DNA of 5,079 nucleotides, taken from NCBI GenBank assembly GCA_021838985.1, contig JAKCCC010000195.1:1-5079 (forward strand), read 5' to 3'. Shown in pieces: positions 1 through 5,079 of the stretch. The stretch comes from Planctomycetota bacterium. Its GTDB lineage: Bacteria > Planctomycetota > Phycisphaerae > WQYP01. Position 1 is the first letter of the stretch; every line of letters starts with the position of its first letter. A program made the translations under genes and the position numbers. A model generated the notes under the pieces. The model was not told the origin of the DNA and searched no databases. It was given only the letters and a program-made list of their open reading frames with translations.

Positions 1-69
1 CCGGTGGACACGGTCCCCGTGCCGTGGCTTTTTCGTTTGGTTTAACGGCACGCGGAGCGTGCCTACTAC
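1..69. repeat. Divergent pair of REP-like hairpin repeats
   Basis: Two copies of a roughly 25-base unit lie in opposite orientation around a 19-base T-rich spacer (26-44). The right copy (45-69) contains a perfect 7-bp stem, GGCACGC (47-53) with GCGTGCC (57-63), around a GGA loop. The left copy, read on the minus strand from 25 to 1, contains CACGG/CCGTG around the same GGA loop. The copies share the 8-base start ACGGCACG. They differ at the two stem positions flanking the loop, where a G-C pair in one is a C-G pair in the other, so pairing is kept. The units are also mutually complementary and could form one larger cruciform. A TTTTT run (29-33) follows the left hairpin, so it might help end an upstream transcript. 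Similar short palindromes are common between genes in planctomycete-like genomes; that is recollection, not a search result. Confidence 0.6.
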
Positions 70-156
70 TAGCGCATTCATTCTGCGTTCCTACTTAGCG
101 ATAGGGCATTCTACCGTCAAACGCCTCGGCCGCCAACTTTGCACAGCAGCCCCGGC

Positions 157-174
157 ACCGGATGATAATCCGGT
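157..174. repeat. Perfect 7-bp inverted repeat with GATA loop
   Basis: ACCGGAT (157-163) pairs perfectly with ATCCGGT (168-174) across a 4-base GATA loop. It is not followed by a T run, so it does not look like an intrinsic terminator. It could be a transcription-factor operator, a stem of an unrecognised structured RNA, or part of a decayed repeat. The sequence does not separate these options. Confidence 0.4.
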
Positions 175-240
175 CGAAGAGTCGCCTCGGAGACTGGTTG
201 GTCCCCAGCCAACACGCCACCGCCGCATCACCCTGCCGTG

Positions 241-268
241 CTCGGCCGCAACCGCGGGACTGGCCGAG
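241..268. repeat. 7-bp inverted repeat with 14-base loop
   Basis: CTCGGCC (241-247) is perfectly complementary to GGCCGAG (262-268). The 9-mer CTCGGCCGC at its left arm also occurs at 125-133, which may point to a repeated local motif. In DNA this GC-rich, short matches of this kind also arise by chance. Confidence 0.3.
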
Positions 269-312
269 GATAGGGAAATATCCGGGCCTGATTATTGTTT
301 CCGGCGGGCCGG

Positions 313-361
313 GGGCGTAGCGCCGACATCTTGCCTGCCCGCTGGAAGCACGAAGGCAGGC
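313..361. repeat. Possible degraded dispersed repeat with GCCTGCC/GGCAGGC arms
   Basis: GCCTGCC (333-339) is perfectly inverted as GGCAGGC (355-361) around a 15-base loop. The left flank, with GCGCC then GACATCTTGCCTGCC (325-339), resembles a 'GGCATCTTGCCTGC'-type motif that I recall as a frequent intergenic repeat in planctomycete and verrucomicrobial genomes. A match elsewhere in the genome cannot be shown from this window. Together with the pair at 1-69, it suggests that the intergenic region has accumulated repeat elements. Confidence 0.3.
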
Positions 362-399
362 CAGACGGCCGCGTTACGTGGGCGCCCAGCCTCATTACC

Positions 400-478
400 C
401 TCACAAGGAAAATAGTCAGACCTAAAAATCCGCCGTTTTTCGGTGGCAGTGGATTTTCCGACTGGCGCCGCCAATAAT
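400..478 (+). promoter_or_regulatory. Weak sigma-70-like promoter candidates for the operon
   Basis: Two weak matches were seen. The first is CTCACA (400-405), then 17 bases, then TAAAAA (423-428), with 4 of 6 consensus bases in each box. The second is TGGATT (450-455), then 17 bases, then AATAAT (473-478), with 3 of 6 and 5 of 6. The first would transcribe the hairpin at 425-457 and the second would not. Neither is strong, the organism's promoter consensus is unknown, and the true start could lie elsewhere in 70-500. Confidence 0.2.
425..457. other. Nested hairpin upstream of the transporter operon
   Basis: AAAATCC (425-431) pairs perfectly with GGATTTT (451-457). Inside it, GCCG (432-435) can pair with CGGT (441-444) through one G-U wobble, closing a TTTTT loop. 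The result is an 11-bp stem with a 6-base bulge. An alternative fold pairs CCGCCG (430-435) with CGGTGG (441-446) and competes for bases 430-431. The structure lies 54 bases before the first start codon, so it could be a leader element if transcription starts upstream of it, or an operator in DNA. Confidence 0.35.
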
Positions 479-500
479 TCAGCAGGGTTTTTTCCACTAC

Positions 501-505
501 GGGAG
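501..505 (+). promoter_or_regulatory. Ribosome binding site for the binding-protein gene
   Basis: GGGAG lies 5 bases before the GTG at 511, in an otherwise A-rich stretch. It favours the GTG over the in-frame ATG at 538 (codon 10), which has only AGGACGG just upstream. Either start leaves a complete signal peptide. Confidence 0.5.
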
Positions 506-510
506 AAAAC

Positions 511-1554
511 GTGATCGGGTCGAACGTAGGACGGCAGATGACGCGAGCACCTTTCCGACGCCACCGGCGCGAGGCACTCCTGCTCGCGGTGGCCGCCCTC
601 ATCGCGCTGGTAGCCACGGTGCGACCGGCCTGGGCCACGTTCAAAGTAGCGCTGATTTGCTCCGGTTCTTTCACCGACGGCGGGTGGAATCAACAGGGCC
701 GCGCCGCAATTGTCCGTGTAGGCCGACAACTGCACCTGCATGTTTCAGCGGTCGAACATGTTTCGCCAGTCCGGGCCGTCAACGTCATGCGCGATTACCT
801 GATGGAACATTATAACCTCGTGATCGGCCATGGCTACGAATTTCTCATGCCGGCCGCAGAAATCGCCGCCGAGGGCGGTTCCACCAAGTTCGCGGTCTGC
901 GGTGCGGATCAGGCCCGGCCCCATATTGCCACACTGGCTTTTGATCTGGCTGGGCCATCGTATCAGCTCGGAGTGCTGGCGGCGCTGCTGACCAAGAGCG
1001 GAAAGCTGGGGTTTATCGGCGGCCAGGCCATTCCCTCCGTGGTAGCGTGCTATCGTGGTTTCGTGGCCGGCGCCCGCAGCATCAACCCCCGCATTACTGT
1101 GGCCCAGGCCTATACCAGTTGGGATCAGCCGGCCTTGTCCCGCAGCCAGGCGGAGGCGTTCATTCAGCAAGGTATCGACGTGATTTATCAGAATGTGGAC
1201 GCGGCCAGCCGCGGCGTATTTGAAGCGGTGCGCCGAGCGGATGAAAGTCGCGCGAGGCAACAGTCGCCGGTATACGTGTTCGGTTCAAACCGCAACCAGA
1301 ACAACAACACCACGTGCGGGGCTTTCACCCCGGCCAGCGCAGTGATTCATATGGGGCTGGCCTTCCGGCGGTTGGTGCGCGCGGTGCAGCAAGGAAACTT
1401 TAAGCCGGGCGTTGTGCCCGAAAATATGGCCAACGGCGTGTGCGTGGCGGTGCTCAATCCGCGCCTGGAGGGCACCGTGATTACCGCCGCCATGCAGCGG
1501 GCCGTCGCTCACGCCGCGGAGCGCCTGCGGAATGGTAAAATACGGCTGCGGTAA
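511..1554 (+). CDS. BMP/PnrA-family ABC transporter substrate-binding protein
   Basis: This is the extracytoplasmic ligand-binding component of the importer encoded downstream. With the GTG start, residues 1-42 form a Sec signal peptide: an arginine-rich n-region, a hydrophobic core of about residues 22-37, and probable cleavage after RPAWA. No lipobox cysteine is present, so the mature protein should be soluble and periplasmic. The mature part starts TFKVALIC and runs through family landmarks: SGSFTDGGWNQQG (51-63), LTKSGKLGFIGG (160-171), the YRGFVAGA helix (181-188), QGIDVIYQ (220-227) and a late VYVFG strand (254-258). At 347 residues the length is normal. Known family members bind purine nucleosides, some other ligands. 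The usual GVDSDQ-like segment reads GSNRNQ here (258-263), so the ligand is uncertain. The mature chain has five cysteines (50, 130, 180, 269, 311). It heads the cluster. Confidence 0.88.
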   Translation: MIGSNVGRQMTRAPFRRHRREALLLAVAALIALVATVRPAWATFKVALICSGSFTDGGWNQQGRAAIVRVGRQLHLHVSAVEHVSPVRAVNVMRDYLMEHYNLVIGHGYEFLMPAAEIAAEGGSTKFAVCGADQARPHIATLAFDLAGPSYQLGVLAALLTKSGKLGFIGGQAIPSVVACYRGFVAGARSINPRITVAQAYTSWDQPALSRSQAEAFIQQGIDVIYQNVDAASRGVFEAVRRADESRARQQSPVYVFGSNRNQNNNTTCGAFTPASAVIHMGLAFRRLVRAVQQGNFKPGVVPENMANGVCVAVLNPRLEGTVITAAMQRAVAHAAERLRNGKIRLR

Positions 1555-1566
1555 ATTTCGTTTATT

Positions 1567-1573
1567 AAAGGAG
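1567..1573 (+). promoter_or_regulatory. Strong ribosome binding site for the redoxin gene
   Basis: AAAGGAG lies 8 bases before the ATG at 1582, inside a 27-base A/T-rich gap after the binding-protein stop. It is the best Shine-Dalgarno match in the cluster. It fixes the redoxin start and suggests that this gene is translated efficiently and independently. Confidence 0.75.
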
Positions 1574-1581
1574 ATAAGATT

Positions 1582-2163
1582 ATGGCTTTTACGTTGACAC
1601 TCGGCAGCCAGGCGCCGGACTTTAATTTACCCGGCACGGATTCGCGGCACTATCGGCTGGCGGACTTTAAGGACGCCAAGGTGCTGGTGATCGTCTTCAC
1701 CTGCAATCATTGCCCATATGTCCTGGGCTCGGAGGATCGCATCATCCGCTTTCATCGCGATTATGCCCCGAAAGGCGTGGCCTTGGTGGCCATCAACTCC
1801 AATGAGACCGATCAGCATCCCCTGGACAGCTTCGAGAACATGCAGGTACGGGCGAAGCAAAAGGGCTTTAAGTTTCCCTATCTGCGCGACGAAACTCAGG
1901 AAGTGGCCCGGGCCTACGGCGCTCTGCGCACGCCGCACTTCTACGTGTTCGATGCGCAGCGCCGCCTGCAATACACGGGCCGTATGGATGACCATCCGCG
2001 CCAGCCGGGCCGCGAAACCACCCATGAGCTGGTCGATGCGGTCGAAGCCGTCCTGGCGGGACGCCGGCCCCAGGTTCCGCTGACCAATCCCATCGGCTGC
2101 AATGTCAAATGGCGGGGCCAGGAAAATCACTGGATGCCGCCCGAAGCGTGTGATCTGGTGTAG
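1582..2163 (+). CDS. Thioredoxin-fold redoxin (AhpC/TSA-like, PRX_like1-type)
   Basis: A 193-residue thioredoxin-superfamily protein that probably reduces or exchanges thiols or disulfides, or scavenges peroxide; its substrate is unknown. It opens with the redoxin pattern GSQAPDFNLPGTD (8-20). An active-site strand then leads into FTCNHCPYV (39-47), giving a C41-N-H-C44 pair. SEDRIIRFHRDYAPKGV (50-66) is typical of the subfamily, as is the cis-proline segment RTPHFYVFD (116-124, Pro118). The NPIGCNVKW motif near the C-terminus (169-177) includes Cys173, which is often conserved; Cys190 is extra. No signal peptide or membrane segment is visible, so it should be cytoplasmic. The family call is firm from motifs, the exact activity is not. 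It sits between the binding protein and the ATPase, which is not usual for this transporter class. Confidence 0.9.
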   Translation: MAFTLTLGSQAPDFNLPGTDSRHYRLADFKDAKVLVIVFTCNHCPYVLGSEDRIIRFHRDYAPKGVALVAINSNETDQHPLDSFENMQVRAKQKGFKFPYLRDETQEVARAYGALRTPHFYVFDAQRRLQYTGRMDDHPRQPGRETTHELVDAVEAVLAGRRPQVPLTNPIGCNVKWRGQENHWMPPEACDLV

Positions 2164-2166
2164 CAT

Positions 2167-3651
2167 TTGCTGGAATGGTTCGACCTATCCAAACGCTTCG
2201 GTGCGGTGACGGCGCTGCAAGGCGTTTCCTTCTCCATCGAGCCGGGCAGCATCGGCGGCATTCTGGGCGAAAATGGCGCCGGAAAATCCACCTTGATGAA
2301 CATCCTGTTCGGCCTGCTTCATCCGGATGCGGGGAGCCTTCGAGTGGATGGCCGGGTCGTGATGGTCCGCTCGCCGCGGGTGGCGCGGCGGTTGGGGCTG
2401 GGGATGGTGCATCAGCACTTTAAGCTGGTCGACACGTTAAGCGTCCTTGAAAATATCGCCCTGGCGGTTGGTCGCGGACCGGGCCTGATACCACGCCGCC
2501 GTTTGGGGCGACAGGTCCAGCACTGGGCGGACCAGCTCGGCTGGAGGTTGGACCTTACCGAACCGGTGGGACGGTTGACCGTCGGACAGCAGCAGCGGGT
2601 GGAAATTATCAAGGCACTCTGCGCCGGCGGCCGTTGGCTGATTCTGGACGAGCCTACCGCTGTACTGACACCCCAGGAGACGGAAAATCTGTTGGATTCG
2701 CTGCGCGCCCTCGCCCACCAAGGCATGGGCGTTATCTTTATCAGCCACAAGTTGGCCGAGGTCCGTCAAATCTGCACCCAAGTCCTCATTCTGCGCCGCG
2801 GTCGTACCGTTTACGCCGGCGCCACGGCAGGACTTTCCGTGGAGGCGATGGCGCAAAAGATGATCGGGCGCCCCCTGGAACCACTCACCCGCGCCGCGTC
2901 CAGCGCCGGCCTTTCGTCGCAGCCGCGCCTGGAGCTGCGGGCGGTTTGCGCGGGCGGCGGGCGACGTGGCGGAGAAACGTTGCAGCGCGTGAACCTGAGC
3001 CTCCAGGCCGGAGAAATCCACGGCATCGCCGGGGTGGCTGGCCACGGCCAGGATTTACTGGTGCGCTGCCTCCTGGGTGCTCTGCGCCCCACCAGCGGTG
3101 AGGTGTGGTTGGATCCGGCGTTGGGCCACTGGCGCCACCGGGTTTGGCCAGGAGCGTGCATTCCCGAAGATCGGCGTCGGGAAGGCCTGATTGAAACGTT
3201 GTCGGTGCAGAGCAATCTGATGCTGAAAGATTATCGCCGGCGGCCATTCTCCGTGCTCGGTGTTTGCCGGTTCGCCCGCTGGCGTCAGCGGGCGACGGAA
3301 TTGGTGGAGCGCTTTGATATTCGCTGCCGCGATCTGAACGCCCCGGTGGGTACGCTTTCCGGCGGCAATCAGCAGAAGGTGGTTTTGGCCCGGGAATTGG
3401 CCGATACGCCACCGTTGATTCTGGCGGTCAATCCAACCCGGGGGCTGGATGTCGGCGCGACCCAATTTGTACTGCGCCAACTGCTGGCGGCGCGGTACGC
3501 CGGGGCCGCCATTTTGCTGATTCACAGCGATCTCGACGAACTGTTATCGATTAGCGACCGGGTGTCGGTGTTGTACCAGGGCCGGCTTCAAGCCACGGCG
3601 TGGCCGGCTGCCTCGCGCGATGATATCGGACGCCTGATGTTGGGAGTTTAG
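2167..3651 (+). CDS. Sugar/nucleoside-type ABC importer ATPase, two fused domains
   Basis: The cytoplasmic ATPase that powers the importer; its 494 residues are normal for this class (B. subtilis NupO/YufO type). Domain 1 has an aromatic A-loop Phe11, Walker A GENGAGKST (34-42), Q-loop Gln83 in GMVHQHF, signature TVGQQQ (138-143), Walker B LILDEPT (158-164) and switch His194. Domain 2 (about 255-494) has a degenerate Walker A, GVAGHGQ (289-295), with no lysine. It also has PEDRRREGL (333-341), an intact signature LSGGNQQ (397-403) and a Walker B without the catalytic acid, LILAVNPTRGLD (417-428). Its H-loop position is Ser454, with a His one residue earlier. One intact and one degenerate site is the family rule. 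The start is TTG (2167), one codon after the redoxin stop in the same frame. No in-frame ATG or GTG lies before codon 14, a later start would remove the A-loop, and CTG 2170 is the only near alternative. Confidence 0.92.
   Translation: MLEWFDLSKRFGAVTALQGVSFSIEPGSIGGILGENGAGKSTLMNILFGLLHPDAGSLRVDGRVVMVRSPRVARRLGLGMVHQHFKLVDTLSVLENIALAVGRGPGLIPRRRLGRQVQHWADQLGWRLDLTEPVGRLTVGQQQRVEIIKALCAGGRWLILDEPTAVLTPQETENLLDSLRALAHQGMGVIFISHKLAEVRQICTQVLILRRGRTVYAGATAGLSVEAMAQKMIGRPLEPLTRAASSAGLSSQPRLELRAVCAGGGRRGGETLQRVNLSLQAGEIHGIAGVAGHGQDLLVRCLLGALRPTSGEVWLDPALGHWRHRVWPGACIPEDRRREGLIETLSVQSNLMLKDYRRRPFSVLGVCRFARWRQRATELVERFDIRCRDLNAPVGTLSGGNQQKVVLARELADTPPLILAVNPTRGLDVGATQFVLRQLLAARYAGAAILLIHSDLDELLSISDRVSVLYQGRLQATAWPAASRDDIGRLMLGV
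3642..3646 (+). promoter_or_regulatory. Likely ribosome binding site for permease 1
   Basis: GGGAG lies inside the last codons of the ATPase gene, 10 bases before the ATG at 3657. The spacing is on the long side. The permease start follows the ATPase stop by only 5 bases, so coupled translation is likely. Confidence 0.45.
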
Positions 3652-3656
3652 GTGTT

Positions 3657-4796
3657 ATGGCCGCATCTCAAGCGTGGTTTCTAGCCCGGCGCGCCGGCCG
3701 CGAATTCGGCTGGATCGTGACTTTGGCCCAAGCCGTTGCGGCCTGTGCGCTGGTCCTGGCGCTGGTGCTCACCGGACTGGCTGTCGTCGGCTATTCGCCG
3801 GTGGCAATCGTGACACGGTGGGCCTGCGGTGCGGCCGGAGGCGTTTATCCGCTGACCAGCAGCATGGTAGAGGCCTGCCCGCTGCTGTTGACAGGATTGG
3901 CCGCGGGTCTGACTTTCCGCGCCGGAGTCTTAAACATTGGCGCTCAAGGTCAGTTCCTGGTCGGAGCCGTAACCGCCGTCGGTCTGACCACGCGCTGGCT
4001 TCCCGCGGCCGCGCCGCTGGTCGCCATGCCATTGGCGATCGCTGCCGGAGCCCTGGCCGGCGGGCTATGGGCCTTGCTGGCCAGTGTGCTGGAACGATAC
4101 CGCGCTGTTCCGGTAGTGCTATCCACCATTCTTCTGAATTTTGTGGCGTTATATTTGATCCGCGCGTTATTGCACGGACCGCTCCAGGCCACTGGGACCG
4201 CGGCGCCGCAAAGCCCACTGATCCCGGCGCGCGATTGGCTGGGGGTCTTGATTCCATTGTCAAGTTTCCATTGGGGCGTTCCCGCCGCTTTTCTGGTTGC
4301 GGTGGGCTTCTGGTGGTTCAATACCCACACGACGTGGGGGTTTGAAACGTTCGCCGCCGGGCTGAATCCCGCTGCGGCGAACCTGGCGGGCATTCCAGTG
4401 CGCGCCAGACAATTTCTCATCATGTTCCTCGGGGGCGGTTGCGCCGGGCTGGCCGGAGTGTTCCAGGTGCTCGGAGTCACCCACTTCATGACGGCCTCGT
4501 TTGGCGACTACGGCTACGCTGGTATTGCGGTGGCGTTGCTGGGCCGCCTGAATCCGCTGGGGATTGCGCTGGCCGCCATATTCTTTGGCCTGTTGGATGT
4601 CGGCTCCCAGCGGGTGCAGGAAAGCACGCTGGCTTTGCCGCAGGGCGTAGCGGATGTGGTCAAGGCGCTGGTGATTCTTTTCATGCTGCTGTTGGGTGCT
4701 TACTTGGCGCGGCGCCGTCTGCGGGTAACTTCCCTGCCGGACGCTGCCCCACCGACCTCGGCCGGCTCCGCAGGGCCGCCTGGCGGCGTAAACTGA
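3657..4796 (+). CDS. ABC importer permease 1 (BPD_transp_2 family, NupP/YufP-like)
   Basis: The first of two inner-membrane permeases forming the transport channel with the product of the next gene. Hydrophobic segments lie at about residues 20-45, 72-90, 94-112, 117-143, 152-173, 207-222, 250-272, 285-313 and 331-351. Family landmarks are PLLLTGLAAGLTFRAG (75-90) running into VLNIGAQGQ (91-99). These are followed by the cytoplasmic coupling-loop motif AAGLNPAAANLAGIPV (233-248) and GYAGIAVALLGRLNPLG (286-302). Related proteins usually have NIGAEGQ, so residue 97 is Gln in place of Glu. The basic N-terminus (ARRAGR) fits a cytoplasmic start. The C-terminal tail after ARRRLR (351-356) is rich in Pro, Ala and Gly and looks disordered. 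The length of 379 residues is usual for this family. The gene is complete. Confidence 0.92.
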   Translation: MAASQAWFLARRAGREFGWIVTLAQAVAACALVLALVLTGLAVVGYSPVAIVTRWACGAAGGVYPLTSSMVEACPLLLTGLAAGLTFRAGVLNIGAQGQFLVGAVTAVGLTTRWLPAAAPLVAMPLAIAAGALAGGLWALLASVLERYRAVPVVLSTILLNFVALYLIRALLHGPLQATGTAAPQSPLIPARDWLGVLIPLSSFHWGVPAAFLVAVGFWWFNTHTTWGFETFAAGLNPAAANLAGIPVRARQFLIMFLGGGCAGLAGVFQVLGVTHFMTASFGDYGYAGIAVALLGRLNPLGIALAAIFFGLLDVGSQRVQESTLALPQGVADVVKALVILFMLLLGAYLARRRLRVTSLPDAAPPTSAGSAGPPGGVN

Positions 4797-4842
4797 CCGG
4801 GCGGATTGGAGCTTTGGTTTTTGAGATTGACGGCGCGCCGCC
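4797..4842 (+). other. 46-base gap between the two permease genes
   Basis: This is the widest gap in the cluster. It contains in-frame stops for the next gene (TGA at 4822-4824 and 4828-4830), which force that gene to start at or after 4831. CGGCGCGCCG (4831-4840) is a perfect 10-base palindrome directly before the start codon. GGAG (4808-4811) is too far from 4843 to serve as a standard Shine-Dalgarno. No terminator-like hairpin with a T run is present. Confidence 0.4.
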
Positions 4843-5079
4843 ATGAATCTGGAGCACGAATCACTGGCCGAATTCCTGTGCTGGCAGACGCTCAGCGCGG
4901 CGACCCCTTTAATGCTGGCCGGTATTGGTGAGCTGGTCGGCGAATTGACCGGGGTGATTGATATCGGCATCGAGGGGTTGATGCTGATCGGGTGCATCGT
5001 GGCTTACACGGCCGCCGCGGCAACTGGTCAGGCGTGGATGGGGTTGGGGGCTGCGGCCGCGGCGGGCATGGCCTCGGCC
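4843..5079 (+). CDS. ABC importer permease 2, N-terminal part (NupQ/YufQ-like), cut by window end
   Basis: The first 79 codons of the partner permease; the reading frame is still open at the last base. Residues 19-34 (AATPLMLAGIGELVGE) match the family start, where a Thr-Pro pair precedes the first hydrophobic helix. GVIDIGIEGLMLIG (37-50) is the counterpart of the family's GVLNIGLEG motif, with Asp40 where Asn is more usual. Further hydrophobic segments cover about 45-60 and 64-79. The ATG at 4843 is the first possible start after in-frame stops at 4822 and 4828. The upstream Shine-Dalgarno is poor, so translation may depend on coupling to permease 1. A full-length relative has roughly 300 residues, so most of the protein lies beyond the window. 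Confidence 0.88.
   Translation, partial: MNLEHESLAEFLCWQTLSAATPLMLAGIGELVGELTGVIDIGIEGLMLIGCIVAYTAAAATGQAWMGLGAAAAAGMASA

Larger units (their letters stand above)
70..510. other. Non-coding leader region, hairpin-rich, no gene recognised
   Basis: No convincing gene was found here on either strand. The longest open frames have no recognisable protein features, and one begins inside the repeat at 45-69. The region is unusually rich in short perfect inverted repeats: 157-174, 197-213 (GTTGG/CCAAC), 241-268, 333-361, the 10-base palindrome TGGGCGCCCA at 379-388, and 425-457. No tRNA was recognised, and I saw no purine or cobalamin riboswitch core, although purine riboswitches control some nucleoside importers elsewhere. 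The stretch probably combines degraded dispersed repeats with the promoter and 5' leader of the transporter operon. Confidence 0.55.
511..5079 (+). other. Predicted five-gene importer operon, 3' end outside the window
   Basis: Five + strand genes are separated by 27, 3, 5 and 46 bases, and no convincing terminator or internal promoter was seen between them. The four transporter parts (binding protein, ATPase, two permeases) make a complete BMP-type importer. The redoxin is embedded as the second gene. Starts are GTG, ATG, TTG, ATG and ATG, and the strongest Shine-Dalgarno belongs to the redoxin. Confidence 0.75.

Noticed and set aside
9..33. Intrinsic terminator for an upstream gene
   Set aside because: The stem is only 5 bp and the T run begins 7 bases after it; the repeat interpretation is stronger, though a weak terminator role is possible.
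1..45. Tail of an upstream + strand gene ending at TAA 43-45
   Set aside because: The 14 open codons coincide with the left hairpin repeat and are too few to support a gene; the repeat explains the sequence better.
59..415. 118-codon open frame on the + strand in the leader
   Set aside because: It starts with GTG inside the hairpin repeat, spans several inverted repeats, has no Shine-Dalgarno and encodes no recognisable protein pattern.
70..510. Purine or cobalamin riboswitch ahead of the importer
   Set aside because: I searched by eye for the conserved cores and found none; the observed stems do not fit either architecture.
228..741. Two overlapping minus-strand open frames of about 150 codons
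   Set aside because: Both run antisense into the binding-protein gene, have low-complexity Arg/Ala/Pro-rich products and show no family motif; they are typical shadows in GC-rich DNA.
1627..2166. 179-codon minus-strand open frame opposite the redoxin
   Set aside because: The + strand frame has clear redoxin motifs and a strong ribosome binding site; the antisense product shows no motif.
2878..3651. Inactivating mutations in ATPase domain 2 (no Walker A Lys, no Walker B acid)
   Set aside because: A degenerate second nucleotide site is normal in sugar/nucleoside-type double-domain ATPases, so this is not evidence of a broken gene.
4439..4846. 135-codon + strand open frame spanning the permease 1 / permease 2 junction
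   Set aside because: It is out of frame with two well-supported permeases, and its product is Gly/Ala/Arg-rich without family features.

Overview
The window holds one + strand gene cluster for a BMP/PnrA-type ABC importer, the family that includes the bacterial nucleoside importers, behind about 510 bases of non-coding, repeat-rich DNA. The order is: secreted substrate-binding protein (511-1554), thioredoxin-fold redoxin (1582-2163), double-domain ATPase (2167-3651), first permease (3657-4796) and second permease (from 4843, cut by the window edge). The gaps are 27, 3, 5 and 46 nt, with no convincing terminator inside, so the cluster reads as one transcript.

The DNA is GC-rich with strongly G/C-ending codons throughout, and base use does not change visibly between genes. 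The binding protein has a Sec signal peptide but no lipobox cysteine, which suits a soluble periplasmic protein in a diderm bacterium. The leader carries short inverted-repeat elements of a kind I associate with Planctomycetota and Verrucomicrobiota genomes, and the redoxin subfamily is common there too. That assignment is an inference from recall; no marker gene is present.

Positions 1-69 contain two divergent copies of a hairpin-forming repeat that differ by a compensatory base-pair swap. Positions 70-510 contain several short perfect inverted repeats, a possible second dispersed element (313-361), weak promoter candidates and a Shine-Dalgarno site just before 511. No gene was found in 1-510.

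Functionally, the binding protein would capture a ligand outside the inner membrane and deliver it to the two-permease channel, with the ATPase driving import. The family suggests a purine nucleoside or related compound, but several positions expected to touch the ligand look divergent, so the substrate is open. The redoxin between the binding protein and the ATPase is the odd member. It carries an intact CxxC but no signal peptide, so a direct periplasmic role with the importer is not supported. The ATPase starts at a TTG one codon after the redoxin stop in the same frame, without a recognisable Shine-Dalgarno, which suggests translational coupling. No wholly new system is evident; the redoxin insertion and the repeat pair are the points most worth pursuing.
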